DNA from: Silvanigrellales bacterium
GTDB lineage: Bacteria; Bdellovibrionota_B; Oligoflexia; Silvanigrellales; Silvanigrellaceae
DNA length: 38,718 nucleotides
Direction of reading: 5' to 3'
Assembly: GCA_020247005.1 (NCBI GenBank)
Contig: JADCJN010000070.1
Location: forward strand, 1-38,718
Below the pieces are notes generated by a model, which saw only the letters and a list, made by a program, of their open reading frames with translations, was not told where the DNA came from and ran no database searches. A program made the translations under genes and the position numbers. Positions within the stretch are counted from its first letter, which is position 1; every line of letters starts with the position of its first letter. This document shows positions 1 through 9,325 of this stretch, one piece after another.

Positions 1-2148
1 GGTGACCATGGCATCGCGCCAGGCGACGTCGTTCTTCTCATGGCGGCTTCCTCTGCCGATATAGACGCAGTGATGACGGGGATTCTTGCGCAGGGTGCGC
101 GCGTCTTGTTCATCGAGCCCTGGATGCCGCTCGCACAAGTGTCAGAGATTGTCTCGACACTGCGTCCCAAGGCGTTTGTTTTTGGCGGCAAAGCACGCCT
201 GTGGAGTGCCGTTCACAAGAACGTCTGGGCCATCCCCATTCACCTTTCCGTTCAGCAGCTTGTGAGTGGCGCTCCATTGGAGTGGCTGGCGCCTTCCGAG
301 TGCGCATCTGTGCCATCAACTCAGCCCGCTTCCATCGTCTTTTCCTCGGGAACCGTGGGCCATGCGAAGGGCATTCTGCGCACGCATGAGAACGTTCTGC
401 GCATTGTCGAAACAGCTCTGCGCCATGCTGAGAGTCCTGAATTGGCATCTCAACCCGACCTCGGTCTTTTTTCGGGGATGACGTTCCTTCACCTTTACAG
501 TGGGCGCGGTTCGATTTTGGTGCCCCGCGCCTGGAACACATCGTCGCACTGCGAAAGTTTCTTTAGAGGTCTTGAAACTTTACCCAAAGAACACCAGCCC
601 ATTTCGCTTACGGCGAGTCCTGCTTTTCTTAGTTACCTTCTCGAAAGAAAGCTTCTTCCCCAACTTGCCTCGGTGCACGTTGGCGGCGCCGTGCTCGATG
701 TCAAAGTGGCCAAGCAAGCCCTGTCGCACTGGAAATCGGCGCACCTTGTTCATGTTTACGGCTGCTCGGAAGCAGAACCCATTGCCTTAGCGTCTCTTGA
801 AGAGGCCGTGGCTCATGCCGACACCACTGGCGACGTTCAACTTCACTTCATTGGAAGGCCCATACCCGAGCTGAATTGGGAAATAGACACCCACGGCCTC
901 TGGGTGAGTGGACCGAACGTGACAACAGGTTACGTCGCTTTGCGAGAAAGAGAAGTTGCACACAAAAGAAGAAATTCGAACGGAGACATGTTTCACCTGA
1001 CCAACGACCGTGTGGTGCAGACATCAGACGGGTGGTGCCTGCATGGACGTGCCACCCAAGACCTCGCCTCGTTCGAAGCGCAACGCAAAGTGCAACGCAT
1101 CCTGGGCCACAGCGACGTCTTCGTTCATCGTTTGCCTTCCGGGGCGCGCCTCGCCGTAGGGCGCGGCGTCAATTCAGTGGCGAACGTGCTGCGCGAAAAA
1201 GAGCTCGTTGACGACGTTTACGAAACGAAAATTGTTCGTGACAGACGCCATGGGAGCCGCATCGACTTTCAACGCACATTGAAAAATGGGAGCCTGCTTC
1301 GCCGCGTTTATGCGTTTTCCCATGAACGCGCTCCCTTGATTGGCCTGGCGATGGTGTGTGGTGGACCCGTTGCCGCCGCAACCCATTTCGCCACACCCCA
1401 AGGAATTTTCGGGGCAAGCGAGATTGGTTCCCTGCCTTTTTTCCGAGCAACCGCTGCGCTCGTGGCCATGATGACGCTTTTCTTTCTCGTGCGTCTCACC
1501 GACGAACTGAAAGACTACGACAAAGACTGCCGCGAACGCCCCTCCCGGCCACTTCCACGGGGACTTTTGACCCTCCCGGAAGTCCGTCGTGTTCGGATTT
1601 TTCTTGTGGGTACCCTTCTCGCAGCAAGCGGTCTGCTTTATTCAACTGCTCCTCTTTTTGGCCTCACAGTGTTGGCGAGTCTGGGGGGCCTCACGCTCCT
1701 TGCAGAAGATTTTTTCTCGCCGCGCGGCTTCGAGACCCACCCGCTTCGCCATGCCGTTGTTCACCAAACCGCAGTTGTTCCCTTCTACGCGCTTCCATTT
1801 TCACTCTTTCCATCCACCGACCTCACCCGCGTCGCGGCCTATGTGATGACCTGCGTCGCCTCGAGCCTCTGTTTCGAATTCGCGCGAAAACTCGATCCCA
1901 AGCTTCCCCCAGAAACGCGCACCTACGAACGTGTGGTGGGATTTCCCCGCGCACGATGGGCGCTCGTCGGCGCTTTCGCCCTCTTGGGGGTCACCCTTTT
2001 CACCCTGACAGGGCGTTGGTGGGTGGGAGCCCTGGCTCTCGTCGCCGCAGCATCCAGTGTGTTCTTACCTCAGCGCGGTCGAAGGCTCTTTTCGGCTGCG
2101 ACACAGCTTTCGGTTGTCGCTGCCTTATGGTCGTTTTTCCTAGCATGA
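1..2148 (+). CDS. Acyl-AMP ligase fused to UbiA-family prenyltransferase (5' partial)
   Basis: The reading frame is open from base 1, so the true start lies upstream; an ATG at 40 is probably internal. The N-terminal part is an adenylate-forming (ANL) domain. It has a phosphate-binding loop SSGTVGHAKG at about residues 115-124, a YGCSE motif, a GPNVTTGY motif, a DGWCLHGR hinge and a DRRHGSRID segment resembling the C-terminal end of OleC-like acyl ligases. From about residue 432 the protein becomes a multi-pass membrane domain of the UbiA superfamily. Its first Asp-rich motif is TDELKDYDKD (about 500-509), followed by RPSRPLPRG; a second segment, FARKLDPKLPPETRTY, matches the second loop of a UbiA subfamily. 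UbiA enzymes move a prenyl or alkyl diphosphate tail to an acceptor in the membrane. The fusion suggests acid activation and tail transfer act in one pathway. Substrates are unknown. The stop overlaps the next start by 4 bases. Confidence 0.8.
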   Translation, partial: GDHGIAPGDVVLLMAASSADIDAVMTGILAQGARVLFIEPWMPLAQVSEIVSTLRPKAFVFGGKARLWSAVHKNVWAIPIHLSVQQLVSGAPLEWLAPSECASVPSTQPASIVFSSGTVGHAKGILRTHENVLRIVETALRHAESPELASQPDLGLFSGMTFLHLYSGRGSILVPRAWNTSSHCESFFRGLETLPKEHQPISLTASPAFLSYLLERKLLPQLASVHVGGAVLDVKVAKQALSHWKSAHLVHVYGCSEAEPIALASLEEAVAHADTTGDVQLHFIGRPIPELNWEIDTHGLWVSGPNVTTGYVALREREVAHKRRNSNGDMFHLTNDRVVQTSDGWCLHGRATQDLASFEAQRKVQRILGHSDVFVHRLPSGARLAVGRGVNSVANVLREKELVDDVYETKIVRDRRHGSRIDFQRTLKNGSLLRRVYAFSHERAPLIGLAMVCGGPVAAATHFATPQGIFGASEIGSLPFFRATAALVAMMTLFFLVRLTDELKDYDKDCRERPSRPLPRGLLTLPEVRRVRIFLVGTLLAASGLLYSTAPLFGLTVLASLGGLTLLAEDFFSPRGFETHPLRHAVVHQTAVVPFYALPFSLFPSTDLTRVAAYVMTCVASSLCFEFARKLDPKLPPETRTYERVVGFPRARWALVGAFALLGVTLFTLTGRWWVGALALVAAASSVFLPQRGRRLFSAATQLSVVAALWSFFLA

Positions 2149-3350
2149 GGACGCAAGTGACATTCCAAGGCCTCGTCTATACCTCGTCGAACGAAGACAC
2201 GCGTTACGAATGCGCCCTCTTGGCACCCACGCACAAGCGCGTGCTTGCCGTGTGCGGAAGCGGAGCGCGCGCTCTGCCGCTTGCCGCCATAGGGGGAACA
2301 CAAGGACGCTTCGCGGATGAACTTGTGATTGTCGACTCGAATCCGATGCAGCTCGACTTTGCACGCATGCGTCTGGCGGCCATACACGATTTCGATCGCA
2401 CCACCTACGCACGGTTCTTAGGATACGAACATGGCTGCCTGCGGGAAGAAAGGCGCGCACTCTTCGATTCGCTCGACTTTCAACGAGATGCCAAAATCAG
2501 ATTGCGCGCCTGCTTTGAAGCCTATGGGCTGACCTCACCCTTTGCCCTCGGACGCTGGGAAACGTCTATCATGCGTTTGTCACGTCTCATTCGGGCGGCC
2601 GTCGGGCCCGACTTCCTCAAAGTCTTCGCCTGTTCCAGTGAAGACGAGCAACGCGATTTTCTCGCCTCTCATTTCGCCTCTCGCCGCTGGAAAATGACCG
2701 TAGCCACGCTCTCGCAAAGTGTTTTGCTCGGAGGTGTCTTCTTTCGAGGTCGGCTTCCGCCGCTCACCCTCTCTGCGTCGGGGATGCTTTATTACGACAG
2801 CGTCTTGAAGACAGCCTTTGCCAATGGCCTCGCGAGAGAAAACTTTTTCCTCAGTTTCCTGTTTCGAGGAAAGTACGACAGCGTGGCTCTTCCCTGTGAG
2901 GCAGCCCCGGGCTTCTATGAACGCATGCGCAAAGCTTTGCGAACTTGTAAGGTGACTTTCGTGCAAGGCGATCTTTCCGACACGCTGCGCAGAGCCGCCG
3001 CAAAGGGCGAGCCGTTCGACTTCGTGTCGGCGTCCGATGTTCCCTCCTATTGGGATGCCAATGCCCTTGTGGAATTTCACGCCGCGCTGGGCAAGGGATT
3101 GTCACAAGGTGGTGTCGCCGTCTTGAGGCACTATCGGCACCGCCCAGAGGACTCTAAGAGCCTCAAGCGAAGTGGGCTGCACGACTCCCGCTACCCAGCA
3201 AATGCGAACCCGATGGAATGCACAGGGCTCTATGACATCTCGCACCTCACGCGGCAAGGAAGTGAGATCCTCGACTTTGGCCGGCGCGCATTACACCCCT
3301 CAGGTGCAGAACGGCTGAGCCGCGGAGGCCCTCTGCATGGTTCCCTCTGA
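2145..3350 (+). CDS. DUF3419/BtaA-like S-adenosylmethionine 3-amino-3-carboxypropyl transferase
   Basis: This 401-residue protein starts at an ATG that shares ATGA with the preceding stop. The frame is open further upstream, but that part overlaps the UbiA domain and looks non-coding. The N-terminus carries YTSSNEDTRYE, the Asn-Glu-Asp motif typical of DUF3419. A Rossmann-type SAM-binding stretch follows, with VLAVCGSGARALPL and ELVIVDSNPMQLDFARMRLA, which closely fits the BtaA pattern. The C-terminal half has a second methyltransferase-like strand and loop (FDFVSASDVPSYWD). In BtaA the family moves the aminocarboxypropyl group of SAM onto diacylglycerol, the first step of betaine (DGTS) lipid synthesis. 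No BtaB N-methyltransferase is seen in the window, so the product may be a homoserine-type head group left unmethylated, or the acceptor may be another lipid alcohol (inference). It overlaps the next gene by 14 bases. Confidence 0.78.
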   Translation: MRTQVTFQGLVYTSSNEDTRYECALLAPTHKRVLAVCGSGARALPLAAIGGTQGRFADELVIVDSNPMQLDFARMRLAAIHDFDRTTYARFLGYEHGCLREERRALFDSLDFQRDAKIRLRACFEAYGLTSPFALGRWETSIMRLSRLIRAAVGPDFLKVFACSSEDEQRDFLASHFASRRWKMTVATLSQSVLLGGVFFRGRLPPLTLSASGMLYYDSVLKTAFANGLARENFFLSFLFRGKYDSVALPCEAAPGFYERMRKALRTCKVTFVQGDLSDTLRRAAAKGEPFDFVSASDVPSYWDANALVEFHAALGKGLSQGGVAVLRHYRHRPEDSKSLKRSGLHDSRYPANANPMECTGLYDISHLTRQGSEILDFGRRALHPSGAERLSRGGPLHGSL

Positions 3351-4008
3351 ACGCGACGTTTTTCTTGTGGGCATTTATCTGGTTATCGTCACAACGTTCT
3401 TCACGTCGGGATGGTTCCTTGAGAACTACGTCCGAGCACGCGGAGTAAACGCAGACATCTGCCAAACCCTTTCCGAATTTCTGCGGAAGCTGAACCACGT
3501 GGGTTGCGGTGTCCTTGTGGCCATGCTCCCTTGGCTTGGGGCGTCGGCTCTTTGTGGAGCAGCAGTTGGCGTGTGCGTTTTTATTTTCCTCGCCTTCGCT
3601 GAACGAAGCGCGCGCGAAAACGGTCGGTTTGGATTTCTCTTCAAGCGCGCCGGTGCAAGCTCTTATGCCCTCGGCCTTGTCGCAACGTCTCTCTTGGCGG
3701 GAACGCAAGGCAGAGCCTTCACCGCTGCGTATTTAGTGCTCGCCGTGGCCGACCCCTGCGCGAATGCCGTGGGCCGCCGCTTCCCTCTGAAGGAACTCTA
3801 CGGCAAAAGCCTGGGCGGATTCCTGGCACACTTCTTCGCCGCAGCAGCCGTCTTGCTTGTCTTCTGGCAAACCCAACCCACGCTTTTTTCCATTCCCGCT
3901 ATTGCGGCCGTCGCCATTGTGACTTCGTGCGTCGAGCTGGCCTCGCGCAACGGATGGGACAATTTGACGGTTCCGTTGTCCGCCGTGGGCGTTCTCACAG
4001 TCCTTTGA
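3337..4008 (+). CDS. Phytol/dolichol-kinase-like CTP-transferase family membrane protein
   Basis: This 223-residue protein is almost entirely transmembrane (about six to seven helices). A GGAGG ribosome-binding site lies 8 bases before the ATG, inside the end of the preceding gene. Visible family marks are FLRKLNHVG near residues 48-56 (the RKxxH motif of SEC59/VTE5-type kinases), ADPCANAVGRRF, GKSLGGFLAHF and a C-terminal ELASRNGWDNLTVP segment. These belong to the CTP-dependent polyprenol, phytol and diacylglycerol kinase group, related to CdsA. The expected reaction is CTP-dependent phosphorylation of a lipid alcohol at the membrane. Next to a UbiA-type transferase this resembles plant phytol salvage, where phytyl phosphate feeds a UbiA enzyme. 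Its real alcohol substrate cannot be read from sequence. Confidence 0.75.
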   Translation: MVPSERDVFLVGIYLVIVTTFFTSGWFLENYVRARGVNADICQTLSEFLRKLNHVGCGVLVAMLPWLGASALCGAAVGVCVFIFLAFAERSARENGRFGFLFKRAGASSYALGLVATSLLAGTQGRAFTAAYLVLAVADPCANAVGRRFPLKELYGKSLGGFLAHFFAAAAVLLVFWQTQPTLFSIPAIAAVAIVTSCVELASRNGWDNLTVPLSAVGVLTVL

Positions 4009-4042
4009 TCCTCCTCAGCCGCTCGACCCCCTGGAGGGCTCC

Positions 4043-6862
4043 ATGCTCGTTTTTCTTCCCGAAGAAGCCTCGAAAAAGGCACAACATTCGGACGCAAAGT
4101 CTGCTGCACACACATCACAACTCACATCACAACTCACATCTCTGTTGGGGGGCAAAGGGCACGGACTCTGGACTCTCAGCGCGCAAAAACTTCCGGTTCC
4201 CGCTTGGGTATGCGTGACCACGACCGCATTTGAGCAACAGCTCGATGCCTGGGGCCTCGGCGATTTGAACAATAGGCTGCCAACCCCTGCGGAAGCAGAA
4301 GCCGTGCGTGCGCATTGCAGGAATCGAAATGCGACACACGACCTGCGGACCGCTTTGGCAACCGCGCTTGCCAAAGCAGGTTTAGATTCTGTTCCGCTCA
4401 TGGTGCGTTCCAGCGCGCGCGCCGAGGACGGAGCCACGAGTTCTTTAGCCGGGGTCTTTGCTTCCTTTGCCGGTGCACATGGCGTAGACGCAGCCCTGGA
4501 ATCGGTGTTCGACTGCTGGGCGTCTGCTTTTTCTGAACGCGCGTTGTCCACGCTGACTTTGGTTGGCCTCCAAGAACCCACAGCCATGGCTGTGGTTGTG
4601 CAGGCTCTCGTGCCGGCGCGCTGTTCCGGGGTGGTCTTCTCGCGCGACCCTTCTCACCCGCATTTCTTTCGCACGCGGCGCCTGGCGGCGGTGCACGGAT
4701 TCGGAGAGACGCTCGTTCAAGGCGACGTGACACCCGCCTCTGCCACACTCGATTTACACTCAGGGGACGAGAACACCACCCCAGGGAGTCAGACCCACGG
4801 TCTGTTTTGGCGAGACGGCCGCGTGGTGGAAGACACTTTGGCGGGGCAGGGCGTCGAGTCACTCCCCTCCTCAGCGGGGCCTCTGTGCCCCTCACTCACG
4901 AAGCGAGTTTGGGAACTCGCCGATCGTGTGGAAAAAACCTGCAACGCGGCCGTCGACATCGAGTGGGTGCTAGGAGAAGACGACGCCTTGTTTGTCGTGC
5001 AAGCCCGTCCTTTGGTGGGCATGCCTTCTTTAAGCGCCCTCAACGCATGGGGCACCGAGACGTCGCTTTGCTTGTGGGACAACGCAAACATCGTGGAGAG
5101 CTTTTCGGGCGTTGTTTTGCCACTCTCCTATTCGCATGCGCGCGTTTGTTACGAAAAAGTATACACTGAATTTTGTCGATTCATGGGCGTGGAACCTGAG
5201 CGCATAAAAGACGCTTCTTCCGTGCTGAGCAGCATGCTTGGCCACATCCGAGGACGCGTTTATTACAACCTCCTCAATTGGTACCGACTTGTTCACTTGT
5301 TTCCTCTCGCGGGCAAAAACTCGTCGATGATGGAAGACATGATGGGCGTGCGTCAAAGCCTTGGAAATGAAGAGAGGGCAGCGTTTGATGCTTCGCTGCG
5401 CGGACGGGTGGAGCCGGCGGCCTGGAGACGTCTTGCCATTGGGTTCGGTCTCGTGCGCAAGCTTCTTTTTCCTGCCAAGCACCTTCTTGCCTTCGAAACT
5501 CGAGTGAACAAAATTTGCGAGCGAGAACTCGCCTTGGGGTGCGAAAACCAGGCCTCATCCGAACTCCTTTCGCGCTACGAGCGCGTGCGCGACGACATTC
5601 TTGGGCTGTGGGCGGCGCCGATTCTGAACGACACGCGCTGCATGGTGGCCCATGGGCTGTGGACGAAGATGCTCGGTGCATGGATCCCTTGCCGCTCCGA
5701 ACGTTCTGATCTCGAAAGCCTCGCGTCACACTCCACGTCACTCGCGTCGCTGGCCTCACTTTTGCCCGTGGTGGCACAAGACGCTCTCGCAAGCGACCTT
5801 GCGTTCGGGCGCATTCCAGGTGCCACTTGGCTTTCGGCAACACCGGCCCATGTTGCAGCGCAAGACTACAAGCAAGGCAAAACCGAATCTGGTGAACTTC
5901 AGGAACTTCACACCCGTGTGAAAACCTACCTGAGAGACTACGGCTACCGCTGCCCCGACGAACAGAAGCTTGAGGAGCCCGACTTTCAAGAAGACCCCAC
6001 GCCATTCTTCGCGTCCCTTCAAGCAAAAATGGCTGCTCTTCAACCGCAGCCTGGCTCCAAGGCCCCACGGGAACAGGCCCAACCAAAGGAACACACCGAC
6101 ACGCACGTCCGCGCTCAAAAAATCCTGTCGAGACTTCCTCCTCACAAGCGTTTTCTGCTGAGTCGTCTCGCCCAGTGGTCGGCAAGCGCCGTTGGCGATC
6201 GCGAACGCCTTCGTCTTCTGCGCGGCAAAACCTTCGCTGTGCCGCGCAGGCTCTTTCGCGCCCTCGAAGCCAACTGGCTCGCGGCAGGCGTTCTCGCGCA
6301 ACAAGGCGACCTCTTCTACCTCACCATCGACGAGGTGCGCGCTCTTGCCCACGGCCATCTCGATGCCGCGAGCCTGCCCTCACTCGTGGACTCCCGCAGA
6401 GCGGCCTACGCCCTTTACTCAAAGGAAGAAGCGCCCCCAGAACGCTTTGTCACGCGTGGACCTGTGGCGGCCTACGCGTCCTCTGCATGCGCGCTTGCGG
6501 CAAGCCGGATTGTTGCGCCACGTCCACAAGGCCAAGACGCTTCCGCTCTGTACGGGCAAACCGCCAGCGCCGGGCATGTGACGGGCATTGTTCTTGTTGC
6601 GCGCACCTACGAAGAGGCCTCTCGTGTCGACGGACACATTCTTGTGGCGTCACGCACCGATCCGGGCTGGGTTCCCCTTTTTTCACGCTGCAAAGGGCTC
6701 GTGATTGAACGAGGAAGTGCGCTCTCGCATTCTGCGATTATGGCGCGTGAACTGGGCATACCCACTCTTGTAGGAGTGCTCGATGCCACGTCTCGATTGC
6801 GAGACGGCCAAAACGTGGAACTCGACGCCTCGGCAGGATGCCTCAGGCCTGTTCTCGCTTAA
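4043..6862 (+). CDS. PEP-synthase-like / rifampicin-phosphotransferase-like dikinase
   Basis: This 939-residue protein has GGAGGG just upstream of its ATG. The N-terminal ATP-grasp domain (about residues 35-330) shows GGKGHGLW, VRSSARAEDGATSSLAG (about 121-137), SGVVFSRDP and DIEWVLGEDDALFVVQARPL near its end. A long helical middle region follows, with a Pro/Gln-rich linker near 670-690. The C-terminal swivelling domain has GSALSHSAIMARELGIPTLV with the phospho-carrier histidine at residue 896. It ends there, without the C-terminal PEP/pyruvate-binding barrel of true PEP synthase. That domain set is the one seen in rifampicin phosphotransferases, which use ATP to phosphorylate a hydroxyl on a small molecule and release AMP and Pi. 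As the last gene of the cluster it may phosphorylate a pathway intermediate (inference). Its 3' end overlaps the convergent gene by 20 bases. Confidence 0.8.
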   Translation: MLVFLPEEASKKAQHSDAKSAAHTSQLTSQLTSLLGGKGHGLWTLSAQKLPVPAWVCVTTTAFEQQLDAWGLGDLNNRLPTPAEAEAVRAHCRNRNATHDLRTALATALAKAGLDSVPLMVRSSARAEDGATSSLAGVFASFAGAHGVDAALESVFDCWASAFSERALSTLTLVGLQEPTAMAVVVQALVPARCSGVVFSRDPSHPHFFRTRRLAAVHGFGETLVQGDVTPASATLDLHSGDENTTPGSQTHGLFWRDGRVVEDTLAGQGVESLPSSAGPLCPSLTKRVWELADRVEKTCNAAVDIEWVLGEDDALFVVQARPLVGMPSLSALNAWGTETSLCLWDNANIVESFSGVVLPLSYSHARVCYEKVYTEFCRFMGVEPERIKDASSVLSSMLGHIRGRVYYNLLNWYRLVHLFPLAGKNSSMMEDMMGVRQSLGNEERAAFDASLRGRVEPAAWRRLAIGFGLVRKLLFPAKHLLAFETRVNKICERELALGCENQASSELLSRYERVRDDILGLWAAPILNDTRCMVAHGLWTKMLGAWIPCRSERSDLESLASHSTSLASLASLLPVVAQDALASDLAFGRIPGATWLSATPAHVAAQDYKQGKTESGELQELHTRVKTYLRDYGYRCPDEQKLEEPDFQEDPTPFFASLQAKMAALQPQPGSKAPREQAQPKEHTDTHVRAQKILSRLPPHKRFLLSRLAQWSASAVGDRERLRLLRGKTFAVPRRLFRALEANWLAAGVLAQQGDLFYLTIDEVRALAHGHLDAASLPSLVDSRRAAYALYSKEEAPPERFVTRGPVAAYASSACALAASRIVAPRPQGQDASALYGQTASAGHVTGIVLVARTYEEASRVDGHILVASRTDPGWVPLFSRCKGLVIERGSALSHSAIMARELGIPTLVGVLDATSRLRDGQNVELDASAGCLRPVLA
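4112..4140 (+). repeat. 12-bp in-frame tandem repeat
   Basis: The unit ACATCACAACTC occurs twice in a row, followed by a partial third copy, inside the start of the dikinase-like gene. It encodes a short Thr-Ser-Gln-Leu repeat just before the ATP-grasp domain. The unit is a multiple of three, so copy-number changes would not shift the frame. Confidence 0.7.
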
Positions 6863-7904
6863 GAATAGCGACAATCTGCTTGCCAGAATGATGCGCGTAG
6901 AGCGCTCCCAGCAACGTGTTCACAAGAAGCGCGAGCGCATTTTGAAGCACGCTCGCGGTGCTCACGCCAGCCGGCGCGACACCAAAAAGCCCGAACACAC
7001 CCACGGCAACGAGCTGATAGCCTCCCATGCCGCCAAACCCCAGAGGAAACAAGGTGGCAATGGCCGTGATGGGAAAGGTCGCGAAGATCACAAAAAGTGG
7101 CAACGGATCTCCTGTTGCCTGTGCAGCGCACCACAGCGAAAGACAAGACAGACCCATGCAGCAAAGTGAAAGCAGCACAGGAGGAAGGAGCTGTGTCAAA
7201 CCAAACGTTTCATGCCCAAATGTGCGCACAAGGCTCTGAACGCGACCTAAAAAATTCTTCAGCGAATGTAAACTCGCCGCTTCACGTGCCCTGTCGAGGG
7301 CAATATGAACAACTCGGAGACGCGCCGCAAAAGGCAAAAGAGCGATGGAAAGGGAACCCGCCAGCGACATGATGGCGAGTCCGACCAAGGCAACAAACTG
7401 GCCGTTTGCAAGCGAGGCTTCCATTCGACCGTCACGAACGGCTTGGTTGACCACAAAAACAGTCGCAAATCCGCCTACGGTGAGCATGGTGAAAAAACCA
7501 ATGCATCGGTCGTAGACACTCGTGACAGCAAGACGAGATGCGTTTTGCGACAGAGCGCGGCCTTGCGCCTTTTCTGCACCAAGCATGAGGCTGATGCGGA
7601 GGACTTCTGTCACGGCCAGCGCACCAGGGGCCCATTGACCCACGGCATTGCTCACGAAGTTTGCCGAAAAAACTGCGCTCGAAGGAACCTTGACGCCTGT
7701 AAGGCGCAACACCATCCCATAACGAAACACAAGTATGAATGCGAGAGCCACCTGAACCGAAACCACAGCCGCCACCCAGACACCGCCTCGCTGGAAGGCG
7801 CGCGCGATGTTTGAGAAGGCAAAAAGGCCATAGTGGTTCATAAGCAATAAAATTGCGATGCCTATTGCGGAAAGCATCGCAGTGCGCGCAAAAAGCTTTA
7901 TCAC
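6843..7904 (-). CDS. YbhN-like LPG-synthase transmembrane-domain protein
   Basis: This 353-residue multi-pass protein starts with GTG inside a GTGA overlap with the stop of the NtrX gene. It fits the lysylphosphatidylglycerol synthase transmembrane family (UPF0104/PF03706). Visible features are an N-terminal helix, the conserved FSANFVSNAVGQWAPGAL segment, SVYDRCIGFFT in the middle, the family-typical FPLGFGGMGGYQ near residues 295-306 and a C-terminal hydrophobic pair. It lacks the soluble aminoacyltransferase domain of full MprF, so it probably has a flippase-like or other membrane role, not lysine transfer. It is the last gene of the Ntr operon and converges on the dikinase-like gene. The substrate is unknown. 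Confidence 0.75.
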   Translation of the reverse strand: MIKLFARTAMLSAIGIAILLLMNHYGLFAFSNIARAFQRGGVWVAAVVSVQVALAFILVFRYGMVLRLTGVKVPSSAVFSANFVSNAVGQWAPGALAVTEVLRISLMLGAEKAQGRALSQNASRLAVTSVYDRCIGFFTMLTVGGFATVFVVNQAVRDGRMEASLANGQFVALVGLAIMSLAGSLSIALLPFAARLRVVHIALDRAREAASLHSLKNFLGRVQSLVRTFGHETFGLTQLLPPVLLSLCCMGLSCLSLWCAAQATGDPLPLFVIFATFPITAIATLFPLGFGGMGGYQLVAVGVFGLFGVAPAGVSTASVLQNALALLVNTLLGALYAHHSGKQIVAILKREQA

Positions 7905-9325
7905 GCGCGCTCCTCGTCGGTGCGGATGTCATGCGATTGATCGATGCCAAACTGTTTGAGCTTGCGGTAAAGGTGGCTCCGTTCCATTCCCATGGCATCG
8001 GCGGTGCGCGTGATGTTTCCTTGGTTGTCTTCAAGTTTTCGCAATATAAAAAGCTTCTCGAAACCCGAGCGAGCTTCACGAAAATCCTTTTGAACTAAAA
8101 GCTCATCAAGCTCGCTGCTGGGGCGCGCTGGCTGCTGTCCAATGGGATGGGGCAGGTGACGGCCCTCGATAACAAGCTCGTGCGTCATTATGGAAAGGCG
8201 TTCCATGATATTCTTAAGCTCACGGATATTGCCTGGCCACGAATACGCACGCAGGCGCTCAAGGGCGTCGCGTTCAAAAGTCTTTCGACGCTCACCATTT
8301 TCAGAGCAAAAGATGTCGAGGTAATGCACGGCCAAAGCTTCAATGTCTTCCTTGCGTTCCCGAAGAGGAGGCAATTCGATGGGGATGACGTTCAGACGAT
8401 AATAAAGATCTTCCCGGAAATTCCCTTTGCGGATCTCCTCGGGAAGAGATTTGTTCGTTGCGGCAATGACCCGAACATCGACACTCACGCTTTCGTCGCC
8501 GCCAATGCGTTCAAAGCGCTGTTCCTGCAACACCCGCAACACCTTGCTTTGCGTCTTGAGACTCATATCGCCAATTTCGTCGAGGAAAAGCGTTCCGCCA
8601 TTCGCCTGCTCGAACTTTCCACGCTTTGCACCCGTGGCCCCCGTGAAGGCCCCCCGCTCATGCCCAAACAATTCGCTTTCAATAAGCTCCTCGGGAATAG
8701 CAGCGCAATTGATGGCGACAAAAGGCTTTTTGGAGCGGTGCGAGCCCTCATGCACATTGCGTGCGACGTTTTCTTTTCCGGTTCCGTTCTCGCCCGTTAT
8801 GAGCACCGTGCTGTTGCGGGCCGCCACCATGTCGATAGTCGCACGAATTTGCTCGAGCGCTTTGGAATGGCCTATAAGGCGGTAGCGCTGTTCCACCCGG
8901 TTGCGAAGGTTCTGGTTTTCCGAACGGAGCTGGCGGATGCGCAGCGCGTTTTGCACCGAAAGCAATACTTTTTCAAGCGAAAGAGGCTTTTCAATAAAGT
9001 CGACAGCACCGAGGCGTGTGGCACGCACGGCTGTTTCGATGGTTGCATGTCCACTCATCATAATGATGCTGGCGTCACCGCCGGTCAGGCGAATTTTTTC
9101 CAACAGCTCGACGCCGTCGGCATCGGGAAGCCAGACATCAAGGAAACAGACATCGGGAAGCTCCTTGCCGAGGAGCTTAAGACCCGCCTGCGCTGTCAGT
9201 GCCGTCAGGACCTTGTGCCCCTCGTCCGAAAGGACGCCCGAGAGCATGGAGCCGATGTCGGCTTCGTCGTCAATGATAAGGACTTTGCCGGTGAGAGCTT
9301 GAAGGTCGGGGGGGTGTCCGTTCAT
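7901..9325 (-). CDS. ntrX: NtrX-type sigma-54-dependent response regulator
   Basis: This 474-residue protein has three parts. The receiver domain has acidic residues at 19-20, phospho-acceptor Asp63 (CFLDVW) and a Lys in DFIEKPLS. The AAA+ domain has Walker A GENGTGKE, the sigma-54-contacting loop GAFTGA, Walker B GGTLFLDEIGD and FREDLYYRLNV. A Fis-type helix-turn-helix closes the protein (GNITRTADAMGMERSHLYRK). All catalytic motifs look intact, so it should activate sigma-54 promoters when phosphorylated by the NtrY kinase encoded just upstream. Its ATG overlaps the kinase stop by 4 bases and its own stop overlaps the next GTG, giving strong translational coupling. NtrX is preferred to NtrC because of the paired NtrY-like kinase; no glnA or other nitrogen gene is nearby. 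Confidence 0.88.
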   Translation of the reverse strand: MNGHPPDLQALTGKVLIIDDEADIGSMLSGVLSDEGHKVLTALTAQAGLKLLGKELPDVCFLDVWLPDADGVELLEKIRLTGGDASIIMMSGHATIETAVRATRLGAVDFIEKPLSLEKVLLSVQNALRIRQLRSENQNLRNRVEQRYRLIGHSKALEQIRATIDMVAARNSTVLITGENGTGKENVARNVHEGSHRSKKPFVAINCAAIPEELIESELFGHERGAFTGATGAKRGKFEQANGGTLFLDEIGDMSLKTQSKVLRVLQEQRFERIGGDESVSVDVRVIAATNKSLPEEIRKGNFREDLYYRLNVIPIELPPLRERKEDIEALAVHYLDIFCSENGERRKTFERDALERLRAYSWPGNIRELKNIMERLSIMTHELVIEGRHLPHPIGQQPARPSSELDELLVQKDFREARSGFEKLFILRKLEDNQGNITRTADAMGMERSHLYRKLKQFGIDQSHDIRTDEERA